A stretch of 32,855 bases of DNA, from contig JANQQW010000340.1 in assembly GCA_028284885.1 (NCBI GenBank), forward strand, positions 1-32,855. The letters are read 5' to 3'. Under the pieces are notes generated by a model, which was given only the letters and a program-made list of their open reading frames with translations, had not been told where the DNA came from and did no database searches. Positions 24,200 through 32,109 of this stretch are shown piece by piece. Numbering within the stretch: the stretch's first letter is position 1; each line of letters begins with the position of its first letter. The stretch comes from Planctomycetaceae bacterium (lineage in GTDB: Bacteria; Planctomycetota; Planctomycetia; Planctomycetales; Planctomycetaceae). The translations under genes were made by a program, and so were the position numbers.

Positions 24200-24324
24200 G
24201 GAACCACCTAGGTCGATTCGATAAGGTGAAGGACTGGGCTGGGTTCCGGAGGAAATCTCTTCCGGCCCTCCATTCTCTCTCTGACGATTTCCGTCATCAC
24301 TTCTTCACTTGAATCGAGGTCTCC
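24200..24324 (+). promoter_or_regulatory. Structured 5' leader of second DUF1559 gene
   Basis: GTGGAACCACCTAGGTCGAT matches the first leader at most positions. A hairpin follows within 24,241-24,270 (TTCCGGAGG against CTTCCGG, extended by GGG/CCC with a bulge). Then GACGATTTCCGTCA, CACTTC and CGAGGTCTCC lead to the ATG. The hairpin sequence differs from that of the first leader while the position is kept, which suggests selection for structure rather than sequence. A promoter at the GGAACC box is inferred, not shown. Confidence 0.45.
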
Positions 24325-25224
24325 ATGTCGCTGACTGACCCACCTTCCGCGCGCCGCCGCGGGTTCACGCTCATCGAGCTGCTGGTGGTGATTGCCATCA
24401 TCGCGATCCTCATCGCGTTGCTGCTCCCCGCCGTGCAACAGGCCCGTGAGGCCGCCCGCCGCTCTTCCTGCAAGAGCAACCTGAAGCAGATCGGCGTCGC
24501 CCTGCACAACTACCACGACGTCCACGGCTCGTTGCCGATCGGCGCGCTCGACCAAGGGGCCAACAACGAGGCGTGGGGCTGGGGCGCCTCGATCCTGCCG
24601 CAAGTCGAGCAGTCGCCGCTATTCGAGAATCTCGGCGTCACTCGTCGAACGCTGCGTCAGGTTCTGGCGGACGGGACCGACCGGAATCTCACCCGCACGG
24701 TCCTGACCGTCTACAAGTGCCCGTCCGACACGTCCGGTGACCGTCTCGAGGATCGTGACTTCGACGGCAACGGAGCCCCGACGGGGTGGACGGTGGCCGC
24801 GTCCAACTACGTCGGTGTCGCCGGCAACAACGACGTGGAGACGATCAACAACGACGGAGTCCTGTTCCGGAACAGCTCCGTGAAGTTCCGCGACATCACG
24901 GACGGTCTCAGCAACACGTTCGCCGTCGGCGAGCGTGAGGAGTTCTGCAAGGCGGCCGCCTGGGTGGGCAACCGCAACCCCACCGGCTCCGGCTGGAAGG
25001 GACCCGACTACACCACTGGGCACACCGGCGAGGGCCGCGTCATCAACGGCACGACGACCGCCAGCAACGACACTTGCACCGAGTCCTTCAGCAGCAAGCA
25101 CACCGGTGGAGCACAGTTCGTGCTCGCCGACGGCAGCGTGAAGTTCGTCAGTGAGAACATCGACGTGGTGACCTACCGGCTCGTCTCGCGACGAAACGAC
25201 GGACAGGTGGCGACGCTCCCGTGA
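24325..25224 (+). CDS. DUF1559 prepilin-like protein 2
   Basis: This 299-residue paralogue of the 22,597 gene has the same prepilin signal ([19 protein letters not shown]) and DUF1559 core: [72 protein letters not shown] and [20 protein letters not shown]. The first about 60 codons are almost the same DNA as in the first gene, whereas the variable middle differs. That pattern is consistent with gene conversion or recent duplication at the 5' end. It is followed by a strong rho-independent terminator at 25,393-25,425, so it appears to be a single-gene transcript from its own leader. Confidence 0.95.
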   Translation: MSLTDPPSARRRGFTLIELLVVIAIIAILIALLLPAVQQAREAARRSSCKSNLKQIGVALHNYHDVHGSLPIGALDQGANNEAWGWGASILPQVEQSPLFENLGVTRRTLRQVLADGTDRNLTRTVLTVYKCPSDTSGDRLEDRDFDGNGAPTGWTVAASNYVGVAGNNDVETINNDGVLFRNSSVKFRDITDGLSNTFAVGEREEFCKAAAWVGNRNPTGSGWKGPDYTTGHTGEGRVINGTTTASNDTCTESFSSKHTGGAQFVLADGSVKFVSENIDVVTYRLVSRRNDGQVATLP

Positions 25225-25392
25225 CGAGAGTCCGTGGCCGACGCCGGGACGCCGACTTGGTGTCGTCTCGGCGATGGACTTGACAGCAGCGAGAGTTCGG
25301 CGGCGAGTCACGACGCCGGGGCGAGTCCGGCGGACTGCGTGCAAAACGCGGCCGACGAGTCGGGAGTTGCTCTCCGTCATCGCCAAGCGCTC

Positions 25393-25425
25393 CGGGGGTT
25401 CGTCGTCCCGACGGGCCCCCGTTTT
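25393..25425 (+). terminator. Rho-independent terminator
   Basis: CGGGGG pairs with CCCCCG and, after a small internal loop, CGTCG pairs with CGACG around a 3-base loop; TTTT follows. It lies between the second DUF1559 gene (stop 25224) and moxR (start 25518). The rest of 25,225-25,517 holds no gene that I can support. Confidence 0.75.
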
Positions 25426-25517
25426 CGTTCAACGGCTCGCAACGTCGGCGACTGCGTCGGGTCGGCCGTCGCGTTAGGATGAGGACTTCCATCGTTCGCA
25501 ACGCACACGGCAACGGC

Positions 25518-26528
25518 ATGAGCAACGACGAGTCGAACCAGGACGAGGCCGACCTGGCCGCGGTCGAGAAGTTGGAGTCCGCCCGTCAGCGGATCACCGA
25601 GGAGCTCGGCAAGGTCATCGTCGGGCAGTCCGCGGTCGTCGAGGAACTGCTGGTCGCCCTGCTCTCCGGCGGCCACTGCCTGCTGGTCGGCGTTCCCGGG
25701 CTGGCGAAGACGCTGATGGTCCGGACGTTGGCCGACACGCTGAACCTGTCGTTCAACCGCATCCAGTTCACCCCGGACCTGATGCCGTCCGACATCACCG
25801 GCACCGAGGTCATCCAAGAGGACAAGGGGACCGGGTCGCGGACGTTCCGGTTCCTCGAAGGGCCCGTCTTCGCGAACGTGGTGCTGGCCGACGAGGTGAA
25901 CCGGACGCCGCCGAAAACGCAGGCGGCCCTGCTGGAGGCGATGCAGGAACACCAGGTGACGGCCGGCGGCGAACGACACCGGCTGCCCGACCCGTTCTTC
26001 GTGCTCGCCACGCAGAACCCGATCGAGCAGGAGGGAACCTACCCACTGCCCGAGGCCCAGCTCGACCGCTTCATGTTCCAGGTGCTCGTCGACTACCCGA
26101 CCGAGGAAGAGGAGTTCGAGATCGTCCGGCAGACGACGGCCGACACGAGGCCGACGGTCCAGAAGGTGCTGTCCGACGAAGAGGTGCTGGAACTGCAGCA
26201 CGTCGTGCGACGCGTGCCGGTGGCGGACCACGTGATCCGCTACGCGATGCGGCTCGCGCGGCAGTCGCGGAAGGACCAGCCGGGCGTGCCGGACTTCGTG
26301 CGGGAGTTCGTCAGCTGGGGGGCTGGCCCGCGGGCCAGCCAGTATCTCGTGCTCGGCTCGAAGGCCCGTGCGCTGCTGCATGGCCGCAGCTGTGCGGGCC
26401 TCGAAGACGTCCGGGCGATCGCGAAGCCCGTGCTGCGTCACCGCATCGTGACGAACTTCAACGCCGAGGCCGAGGGCGTCACGACGGACGGGCTGATCGA
26501 CCGGCTGATCGGTTCGACTCCCGAGTAG
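25518..26528 (+). CDS. MoxR-family AAA+ ATPase
   Basis: This is a 336-residue cytoplasmic MoxR ATPase, a chaperone-like AAA+ protein thought to assemble or activate metal- or VWA-domain partners. ATG 25518 ([15 protein letters not shown]) is preferred; an in-frame ATG at 25479 is possible. Motifs: [13 protein letters not shown], Walker [12 protein letters not shown] (residues about 55-65), [18 protein letters not shown], Walker [26 protein letters not shown] (sensor/arginine region), [20 protein letters not shown] and the C-terminal [20 protein letters not shown]. MoxR genes normally precede DUF58 and VWA-domain genes; here none follows, because the gene converges on the enolase-superfamily gene. 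The stop codon touches the left arm of the 26,528-26,685 inverted repeat. Confidence 0.94.
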   Translation: MSNDESNQDEADLAAVEKLESARQRITEELGKVIVGQSAVVEELLVALLSGGHCLLVGVPGLAKTLMVRTLADTLNLSFNRIQFTPDLMPSDITGTEVIQEDKGTGSRTFRFLEGPVFANVVLADEVNRTPPKTQAALLEAMQEHQVTAGGERHRLPDPFFVLATQNPIEQEGTYPLPEAQLDRFMFQVLVDYPTEEEEFEIVRQTTADTRPTVQKVLSDEEVLELQHVVRRVPVADHVIRYAMRLARQSRKDQPGVPDFVREFVSWGAGPRASQYLVLGSKARALLHGRSCAGLEDVRAIAKPVLRHRIVTNFNAEAEGVTTDGLIDRLIGSTPE

Positions 26529-26685
26529 TCGTCGGGTCACTCCGTGATCCGAACCCGACCGATTCGCCGCCGGCTCCGTCGACGAACCGCCCGGAAACTC
26601 CGCTACGATCGGCGTCGAAGCCGACGTCCTTCGACGAGACTGCGAGCCACGCCGTCGGGCTCGGATCACGGAGTGATCCGACGAC
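26528..26685. repeat. Inverted-repeat element between convergent genes
   Basis: Two 32-bp arms, 26528-26559 and 26654-26685, are inverted copies with 30 of 32 positions matching, separated by 94 bases. Each arm has its own inner palindrome around TCACTCCGTGA. The left arm starts at the last base of the moxR stop; the right arm encodes the final residues and stop of the convergent enolase-superfamily gene. It may be a bidirectional terminator, a mobile palindromic element, or a small structured RNA. I see no target-site duplication. Confidence 0.75.
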
Positions 26686-27898
26686 TCTCCTCGCGGCGAC
26701 CGGGCGAAGTCGACGGCTCCGTCCAGCAGACCTGCTCGACCGTCGTGCGTCGCACGGCCTCCTCGTCGATCGTCACGCCCAGGCCCGGTTTGCGGATCGC
26801 GTGGCCGCGGCCGCGGTAGCCGAACGTGAGGTCCTCTTCGGTGAGCGCCTCGCGGACGAGGTAGCGGTCGAAGCTTCCTTCGAGGAAGCGGATGCCGGCG
26901 ACTGACGTCGCAAAGTGCCGGCCGGCCGCGGTGAGGATGCCGGTCTCGCCGACCTGGCAGCCGAGTTGGAAGCCGAGCCCGGCCCGGTGGGCGATCGCGG
27001 CGATCCGCAGCGACGAGACGAAGCCGCCGCACTTCGACAGCCGAACGTTGAACAGGTCGCACAGCCCGCGCTCGACGGCCCGGTGGGCGTCCGCCTCGCT
27101 GCACAGCGACTCGTCCAGCATGATCGGCACGCTCGTCGACTTCCGGACCTCGGCGAGTCCGTCGACCGCCTCGTGTGGCACCGGCTGCTCCAGCGACGAG
27201 ATTCCGAACGGCTCCAACGGCCGCATGCGGTCCGGGATCTCCTCGCAGGTCCACGCCTCGTTCGCGTCGATGCGGACGTCGACCTCGTCGCCCAGCACGC
27301 CGCGAAGGCGCTTCAGCGACCGGGCGTCGTTCACCCCCTCCACGCCGACCTTCACCTTTACCTGCTTGAACTTGTTGAGCCGCAGCTTCCAAGCGCGGAT
27401 GTACTCGCGGAACGCGTTCATCGAGGTGACGACGCCGCTGTAGTAGACCTCGTCGACCGAGTGCCGAAGCCCCATCGTCTCGGGCACGAGCTCGGTGACG
27501 GCCGAGAGCGGCACACCGTCGGTGCGGGCCGCGGCGTCCAGCAACGCGATCTCGAGAGCACAGCGGACCGAGTTCCCGAAGCCGTCCCGTTCGTCGCCGC
27601 TCCCACCGTCCGTCTCGAGCGAGAAGTGCCGACAGCGTTCGACCGCCTCGGGCAGGTCGGCGACCGGCTCGCCGAGCACGTCCCGAAGGTTCGTCGCCCG
27701 GAACGTCGCAAGGGCCGACCCGATCGTCTCGCCGGTGACGTACGGCCGCGGCAGCCCCTCACCCCAGCCGACGACGCCGTTGTCCAGCCGGCAGCGGACG
27801 ACGAGCGTGTCGTTCGACTTTCGCGTGTGCGAAGCGTGCTTGATCGTCTTCCGCAACGGAATGCGGAGGTGGAACGCCGTCAGTTCCTCGATCCGCAT
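26666..27898 (-). CDS. Enolase-superfamily dipeptide epimerase / muconate-cycloisomerase-like enzyme
   Basis: This 410-residue enzyme belongs to the muconate lactonizing subgroup of the enolase superfamily. ATG 27898 has AAAGAG upstream. The capping domain shows HLRIPLRKTIKHASHTRKSN and GVVGWGEGLPRPYVTGE. The barrel carries the catalytic KxK pair (Lys181 and Lys183 in QVKVKVGVEG), metal ligands Asp211 (RIDANEAW), Glu237 (SLEQPVP) and Asp262 (MLDESL), and the opposite lysine Lys289 (RLSKCGG). Lysines on both faces fit a 1,1-proton transfer, such as a dipeptide epimerase; o-succinylbenzoate synthase and muconate cycloisomerase are alternatives. The specificity loop is not decisive. The C-terminal tail ending RRITP comes from the inverted repeat and may be recently acquired. 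The sulfatase gene lies 99 bases upstream on the same strand. Confidence 0.9.
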   Translation of the reverse strand: MRIEELTAFHLRIPLRKTIKHASHTRKSNDTLVVRCRLDNGVVGWGEGLPRPYVTGETIGSALATFRATNLRDVLGEPVADLPEAVERCRHFSLETDGGSGDERDGFGNSVRCALEIALLDAAARTDGVPLSAVTELVPETMGLRHSVDEVYYSGVVTSMNAFREYIRAWKLRLNKFKQVKVKVGVEGVNDARSLKRLRGVLGDEVDVRIDANEAWTCEEIPDRMRPLEPFGISSLEQPVPHEAVDGLAEVRKSTSVPIMLDESLCSEADAHRAVERGLCDLFNVRLSKCGGFVSSLRIAAIAHRAGLGFQLGCQVGETGILTAAGRHFATSVAGIRFLEGSFDRYLVREALTEEDLTFGYRGRGHAIRKPGLGVTIDEEAVRRTTVEQVCWTEPSTSPGRREESRRITP

Positions 27899-27997
27899 GG
27901 AGCTCTTTCGGGAGGGCAGCGAGGTGTTCGGGACGGGGCGGGTAAAGGCCCGGCACAGCTTGATCGACAAGCCCGCTGCGCGGGCTCCACCCTCAGT

Positions 27998-29764
27998 TCA
28001 CCGGGCGGCCTTCGGTCCGCCTGTGCGGGTCAGGAAGAGTAGGCGGAACTCGGCGACCTGACGGCCGGGGACGTTGGTCGCCCGCAGCACCAGCGGCCCG
28101 CGGCCCGGCTTCAGGTGCATGGTCCCCATCGCGAGCGGCTTGAAGTCCTTGACGTACGACTCGGGTCGCCGGACACGGTCGTTCTCGGCGCCGCGGGCGG
28201 GCGGGTCGTTCGGCTCGGTGATCGTCTTCGTCAGCTTGGCGTCGCCGAACGAGAGCTCGATCGTCGAGCCGACGTCCTTCGCGGGACAGGTGTAGTGCAG
28301 CTCGACCTCGTAGTCGCCCGCGGTGAGCACCTCGGCGTCGAACGAGATCGTCTCCTCGGTGCTCGTCCAGTTCCGGAAGTAGGAGCAGTTCGGGAAGCGG
28401 TTCGACCGCTCGATCTTTCCCGTCGCGACGGCGTCGCGGGCCGGGAGCTGTGTGAAGTCGAAGTCGGCGTGCCCGATCGGAAAAGGCTTCGGCTTCGTGT
28501 CGAGTTCGGAGAGGACCGTCTCCTTCCAGTTCGCGACCTCGGCCTGCATTCGCTCGACGACTTTGGGGAATCGCTTCGCGACGTTCTCCCGCTGGCCGGG
28601 GTCTTCGGCGAGTTCGAAGAGCTGCCCCTTCTCGTCCATGCGGAATCGCTGGTTCCGAGCACTCACCCGATTCCGCCAGTGGGCGAAGATCAGCCGGTCC
28701 TCCCACTCCGCCTCCCCACCCACCAGCAGAGGCTTGAGCGAGCGGCCGTCGAGCGGCTTCGTCGCGTTCACCGGGATGCCGCAGAGGTCGGCGAGCGTGG
28801 GACGGAGGTCGATCGCCCCAGCGATCGGTTCGATCTCGAGCCCCTTCTCGATCTGTCCCGGCCACCGCATCAGCAGCGGCGAGCGGACGCCTCCTTCGTC
28901 CGTGCTCCCCTTGCGGCCCTTCATGTCGCCGTTCCAACGCCAGCTGTTCGGGCCGTTGTCGCAGAAGTAGACGACGATCGTGTTCTCGGCGAGCTTCAAC
29001 TCGTCGAGCTTCTCCAGCACACGGCCGACGTTCCAGTCGACGTTCTCGCACATGGCGAGCGCTGCCCGCGTGAAGTCGACGTTCTCCTTCTTCGCGTCCC
29101 GGTTCCGCATCTTGATCGGCCGGTCCTTGAACTCGTCCCAGAACCGGTCCGGCACCTGCATCGGGGCGTGCGGGATGTTGTACGGCAGGTAGACGAAGAA
29201 CGGCTCGTCGGCGTGCTTCTCGATGAACTCGAGGGCGTGCGTGGTGAAGTCGTCGACGCAGTAGCCCTCGCCGCGGACGAGCCGGCCGTTGTGCTCGAGC
29301 ACGGGGTCGAAGTAGTTGCCCCAGTGGCCGGAGCAGAAGCCGTAGTACTCGTCGAAGCCGCGGGCGTTGGGGTGGTAGGGGGGCTGCATGCCGTTGTGCC
29401 ACTTGCCGAACGCGGCCGTGTGGTAGCCGGCCGCTGCGAAGGTCTCGGCGATGGTCGACTCGTCGAGGTCGAGCCGCTCGCCGCCGGCCGACGTGCTGAA
29501 GACGCCGCAGCGGGGGTGGTACCGTCCGGTCAGCAACTCGGCTCGCGTGGGCGAACAGACCGGCTGCACGAAGAACCGCTCGAAGCTCGCCCCGTCCCGC
29601 GCCAGCGAGTCGACGTGCGGCGTCGAGAGGTTCGTGTTCCCGCTGACGCCGAGGTCCCCCCAACCCTGGTCGTCGGTCAGCACGACGACGACGTTCGGCT
29701 TGTCGGCAGCCACGGCGAGGGACGCGACGATCTGCAACAGGACGACGGGCAGCAGTCGAGACAC
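27998..29764 (-). CDS. Secreted formylglycine-dependent sulfatase
   Basis: This 588-residue arylsulfatase-type enzyme is exported (signal [19 protein letters not shown]) and hydrolyses sulfate esters, most likely on polysaccharides. The start is GTG 29764 with CCGGAG 6 bases upstream. The active site has Asp31-Asp32 ([11 protein letters not shown]) and the Cys-type motif Cys70-Ser-Pro-Thr-Arg74, whose cysteine is converted to formylglycine. [41 protein letters not shown] and [19 protein letters not shown] are typical. After about residue 400 comes an extra C-terminal beta-rich domain ([30 protein letters not shown]), probably for binding. A canonical FGE is not encoded here; the FGE-like domain at 7,598-9,172 is fused to a caspase-like domain and is unlikely to serve it. 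The lengthy planctomycete sulfatase repertoire makes the substrate unknowable from sequence alone. Confidence 0.94.
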   Translation of the reverse strand: MSRLLPVVLLQIVASLAVAADKPNVVVVLTDDQGWGDLGVSGNTNLSTPHVDSLARDGASFERFFVQPVCSPTRAELLTGRYHPRCGVFSTSAGGERLDLDESTIAETFAAAGYHTAAFGKWHNGMQPPYHPNARGFDEYYGFCSGHWGNYFDPVLEHNGRLVRGEGYCVDDFTTHALEFIEKHADEPFFVYLPYNIPHAPMQVPDRFWDEFKDRPIKMRNRDAKKENVDFTRAALAMCENVDWNVGRVLEKLDELKLAENTIVVYFCDNGPNSWRWNGDMKGRKGSTDEGGVRSPLLMRWPGQIEKGLEIEPIAGAIDLRPTLADLCGIPVNATKPLDGRSLKPLLVGGEAEWEDRLIFAHWRNRVSARNQRFRMDEKGQLFELAEDPGQRENVAKRFPKVVERMQAEVANWKETVLSELDTKPKPFPIGHADFDFTQLPARDAVATGKIERSNRFPNCSYFRNWTSTEETISFDAEVLTAGDYEVELHYTCPAKDVGSTIELSFGDAKLTKTITEPNDPPARGAENDRVRRPESYVKDFKPLAMGTMHLKPGRGPLVLRATNVPGRQVAEFRLLFLTRTGGPKAAR

Positions 29765-29854
29765 GGCGGACTCCGGCAGTTCGAGGGCGTTGCTCAGGCA
29801 GTTCGCCCGAGAATACCAAGAACCAAAGCGTCTCCGCCTGCCCGGAGTCCGCGG

Positions 29855-30835
29855 TCACTTCGTCCGCCAGCCGTCCTTCTCTTCGAGGACCGACTTCGGA
29901 CCCGCCCCCTGCAGCCACTTCTTCGCGTCTTCGTCGCCGCGGAGGTACGTGTCCCAGAAGGCGGTCGAGAGAGCGAGGACGGCTCGGTGGTGGTTGGGGT
30001 TGCGGGCGACCTGGTCGCCGGGCAGGGCGCGTTCGGTGAAGGCCGAGTGCTCGGCGTCGTGCAGGACGAGTTCGTACTTGTCGCCGGCGGGCAGGTTCGG
30101 GAACACCTGCTGCCGGCTCTCGACGGTCTGCTGGCCGATGGGCGACGTGTCCCGCGTGCCCGTCATCAGCATCCACGGAACGCGGACGCGCTCGAACGCC
30201 TTGCCGGGGTCGCCCCGCGGCGGAACGCTCGGGCTGAGGGCGATCGCCGCCTTGATCCGCCCGTCCGTGTAGCGGTTCTTCACGAACGCGTACGACTGCC
30301 CGCTCGTGGCCTGCGTGGTGACGGCACCGAACGAGTGGCCCGACATGCCAACGCGGGACAGGTCCAGCCGACCGGCCAGCGGGTGCTTCGAGTCTGCGTG
30401 CCAGTCCTTCAGCTGGTCGAGCACGGCCGGTACGTCCTCCGCCCGCAGTTTGAAGTTCGCCCCCGACGCGGCCCGCCGCATCGCGAGCATCCGTTGCAAC
30501 AGCGGCACGTCCTTCCAGACGGAGTCGTCGCTGCCGGGATGCTGCAGGAAGACGGCGACGTAGCCACGGGCCGTCCAGTGCGTCGCCAGGTACTTGCAGC
30601 CCGTTCGCGCCCCGCCGAGCCCGTGGCTGAACAGCACGACCGGGGCCGGCTGCGTCTCCTTCGGCAGGTAGACGAGCGCCGGGATCTCGCGGTCACGGTC
30701 CTGGTCGCGAACGACGAGGTCGTGTTGCTCGGGGGCGAACCCCTCGGGAACGCGCAGCGGGTCGTAGTCAGCCGCGCGACCGGCCGTCGCATACGCGAGC
30801 CCGAGGGCGGAGAGCAGGACAATTCGCCGGGACAT
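29855..30835 (-). CDS. Secreted alpha/beta hydrolase
   Basis: This 326-residue exported hydrolase resembles the dienelactone-hydrolase / platelet-activating-factor-acetylhydrolase-like group. ATG 30835, with GAAGG upstream, opens a signal peptide (SRRIVLLSALGLAYATAGRA). The oxyanion strand PAPVVLFSHGLGG, nucleophile elbow GMSGHSFGA (Ser168), acid Asp229 (MTGTRDTSP) and base His263 (HDAEHSAFT) complete a plausible catalytic triad. A partner-strand segment, ERVRVPWMLMTG, is also characteristic. The substrate (ester, lactone or lipid) is not evident. It lies 90 bases upstream of the sulfatase in the same direction, so the three minus-strand genes 26,666-30,835 may form a degradation-related set, but this is inference. 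Confidence 0.88.
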   Translation of the reverse strand: MSRRIVLLSALGLAYATAGRAADYDPLRVPEGFAPEQHDLVVRDQDRDREIPALVYLPKETQPAPVVLFSHGLGGARTGCKYLATHWTARGYVAVFLQHPGSDDSVWKDVPLLQRMLAMRRAASGANFKLRAEDVPAVLDQLKDWHADSKHPLAGRLDLSRVGMSGHSFGAVTTQATSGQSYAFVKNRYTDGRIKAAIALSPSVPPRGDPGKAFERVRVPWMLMTGTRDTSPIGQQTVESRQQVFPNLPAGDKYELVLHDAEHSAFTERALPGDQVARNPNHHRAVLALSTAFWDTYLRGDEDAKKWLQGAGPKSVLEEKDGWRTK

Positions 30836-30976
30836 GGGCGGACCTTCGGGCAGGTGGAGGAAACCGGACACGACTTGAAGAGGGTACTCGCCGAGACGAG
30901 GCCGGGTTTCGTCGCAACCGCCCCGACGAGACCTCTCTACGAATCACCGTCGGTTTCACTCCGCCGGGGGTTCGCC

Positions 30977-31170
30977 TTGGACGAGTCCGCTGCTCCAATC
31001 CTGCTCACCGGTGCAACCGGGTACGTCGGCGGTCGGCTGCCGCCGCGTGACCGAGAGGCTCGGGGAACTCGCTCCTCGCCTCGGCGCGGACAGCGAGGCG
31101 GTTCGCGGGGACGTGCTCGACGAGAAGTCGTTGGACGGCGTCGAGACCACCGACGTCGGTGCCGTCCGAC
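30977..31170 (+). pseudogene. Frameshifted N-terminal remnant of an NAD(P)-binding epimerase/SDR-like gene
   Basis: From about 30977 the sequence reads ILLTGATGYVGGRL, the Rossmann loop of an atypical SDR/NmrA-type protein. The frame then fails, and continuation is in another frame from about 31,044: RVTERLGELAPRLGADSEAV, then RGDVLDEKSLDGVE, matching what follows in such proteins. Homology stops near 31,165, abutting the stop of the convergent SDR gene. Roughly 60 residues of a protein that is usually several hundred long remain, so this is a decayed fragment. The first 140 bases of 30,836-30,976 hold only the upstream region of the hydrolase gene. Confidence 0.7.
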
Positions 31171-31920
31171 TCACTTGGCACTTCGCCGCGGCTTGGGGCG
31201 CAGCGTGGCGAGACCGCCGTCGACGCCCAGCACCTGCCCCGTCGTCCAGGAGTTGGCCGGGTCGAGCAGCCAGGCGATCGCGGAGGCGACGTCGTCCCCC
31301 TCCCCCAGTCGGCCGAGCGCGTGCATCGACTCCGAAGCGGACGCGCTCGCCTCGTTCTGCCAGATCGACTCGGACATTCGCGACTTGACGAGCCCGGGGG
31401 CGACGACGTTCACGCGGATGCCGCGGTCGGCGTAGGTGGAGGCGGCCGAGACCGCGAGCCCCTCGACGCCCGCCTTCGCCGCGGCGATCGCCTCGTGGTT
31501 CGGGATGCCCGTCCGGGCGGCGGCCGTGGAGACGAGCACGATCGAACCGCCCTCGCTGCGCATCGCCTTCGTCGCGGCGCGGACCACGGCGAAGGCCGAC
31601 GTCAGGTTCACGTCGATCGTCTCCCGCCACTCGTCGTCCTTCACGATGTGCGCCGGCTTCAGCAGGATCGAACCGACGCAGTGGGCCACGCCGTCGAGAC
31701 GGCCGAGCGTCTTTGCGGCGTCGGCGACCAGGTCGTCGATCGAGGACGTGTCGAGGGCGTCGAAGGTCGCGGTCGGCTGGTCGAGCTCGCCGGCCAGTTC
31801 GGCCAGCCGACTGTCGTCGCGGCCGGCGAGCAGCACGCGGTCCCCGGCCTTCACGAGACGGCGTGCGAGGGCGGAGCCGACGGTCCCGGTGGCCCCGAGA
31901 ACGAGATGATGACTGGGCAT
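31171..31920 (-). CDS. SDR-family oxidoreductase with replaced catalytic tyrosine
   Basis: This 249-residue cytoplasmic protein has a short-chain dehydrogenase fold. ATG 31920 opens with MPSHHLVLGATGTVGSALAR, a GxxGxxG-type dinucleotide-binding loop. LLAGRDDSRLAELA, LGRLDGVAHCVGS, TIDVNLTSAF (Asn105), SIVLVSTAAA (Ser131/Thr132) and GIRVNVVAPGLV follow normal SDR order; the C-terminus is TTGQVLGVDGGLATLRP. The expected YxxxK motif reads IAAAK, so Ile145 occupies the catalytic Tyr position, while Lys149 is retained. It could be catalytically atypical or non-oxidoreductive. I recall similar SDRs with HEAIAAAKAG in other bacteria, which argues for a distinct subfamily rather than a sequencing error. 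It diverges from the DUF1549 gene. Confidence 0.88.
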   Translation of the reverse strand: MPSHHLVLGATGTVGSALARRLVKAGDRVLLAGRDDSRLAELAGELDQPTATFDALDTSSIDDLVADAAKTLGRLDGVAHCVGSILLKPAHIVKDDEWRETIDVNLTSAFAVVRAATKAMRSEGGSIVLVSTAAARTGIPNHEAIAAAKAGVEGLAVSAASTYADRGIRVNVVAPGLVKSRMSESIWQNEASASASESMHALGRLGEGDDVASAIAWLLDPANSWTTGQVLGVDGGLATLRPKPRRSAK

Positions 31921-32109
31921 GGGCGGTTGTCGTTCGAGTCTTGAGATTCCCAGAAACTGTTTCCGAGCGGGCGAGATCGTCCACGAGGTTCTCGGAATCG
32001 CCGGGTGATCGCCGAAAATCGCCAACGTGACGCATCGAGCATCGTTAGAACGACAGAGGCGAGGCGTCTTTCCAGTTGCCATCCCAGTGCCGCGCGGAGC
32101 CCCCCGGCC

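Noticed and set aside
28115..31435. Open frame of about 1,100 codons on the plus strand
   Set aside because: It is antisense to the sulfatase and hydrolase genes with shadow composition. Only its last part (from 30977) carries real homology, reported separately as a remnant.
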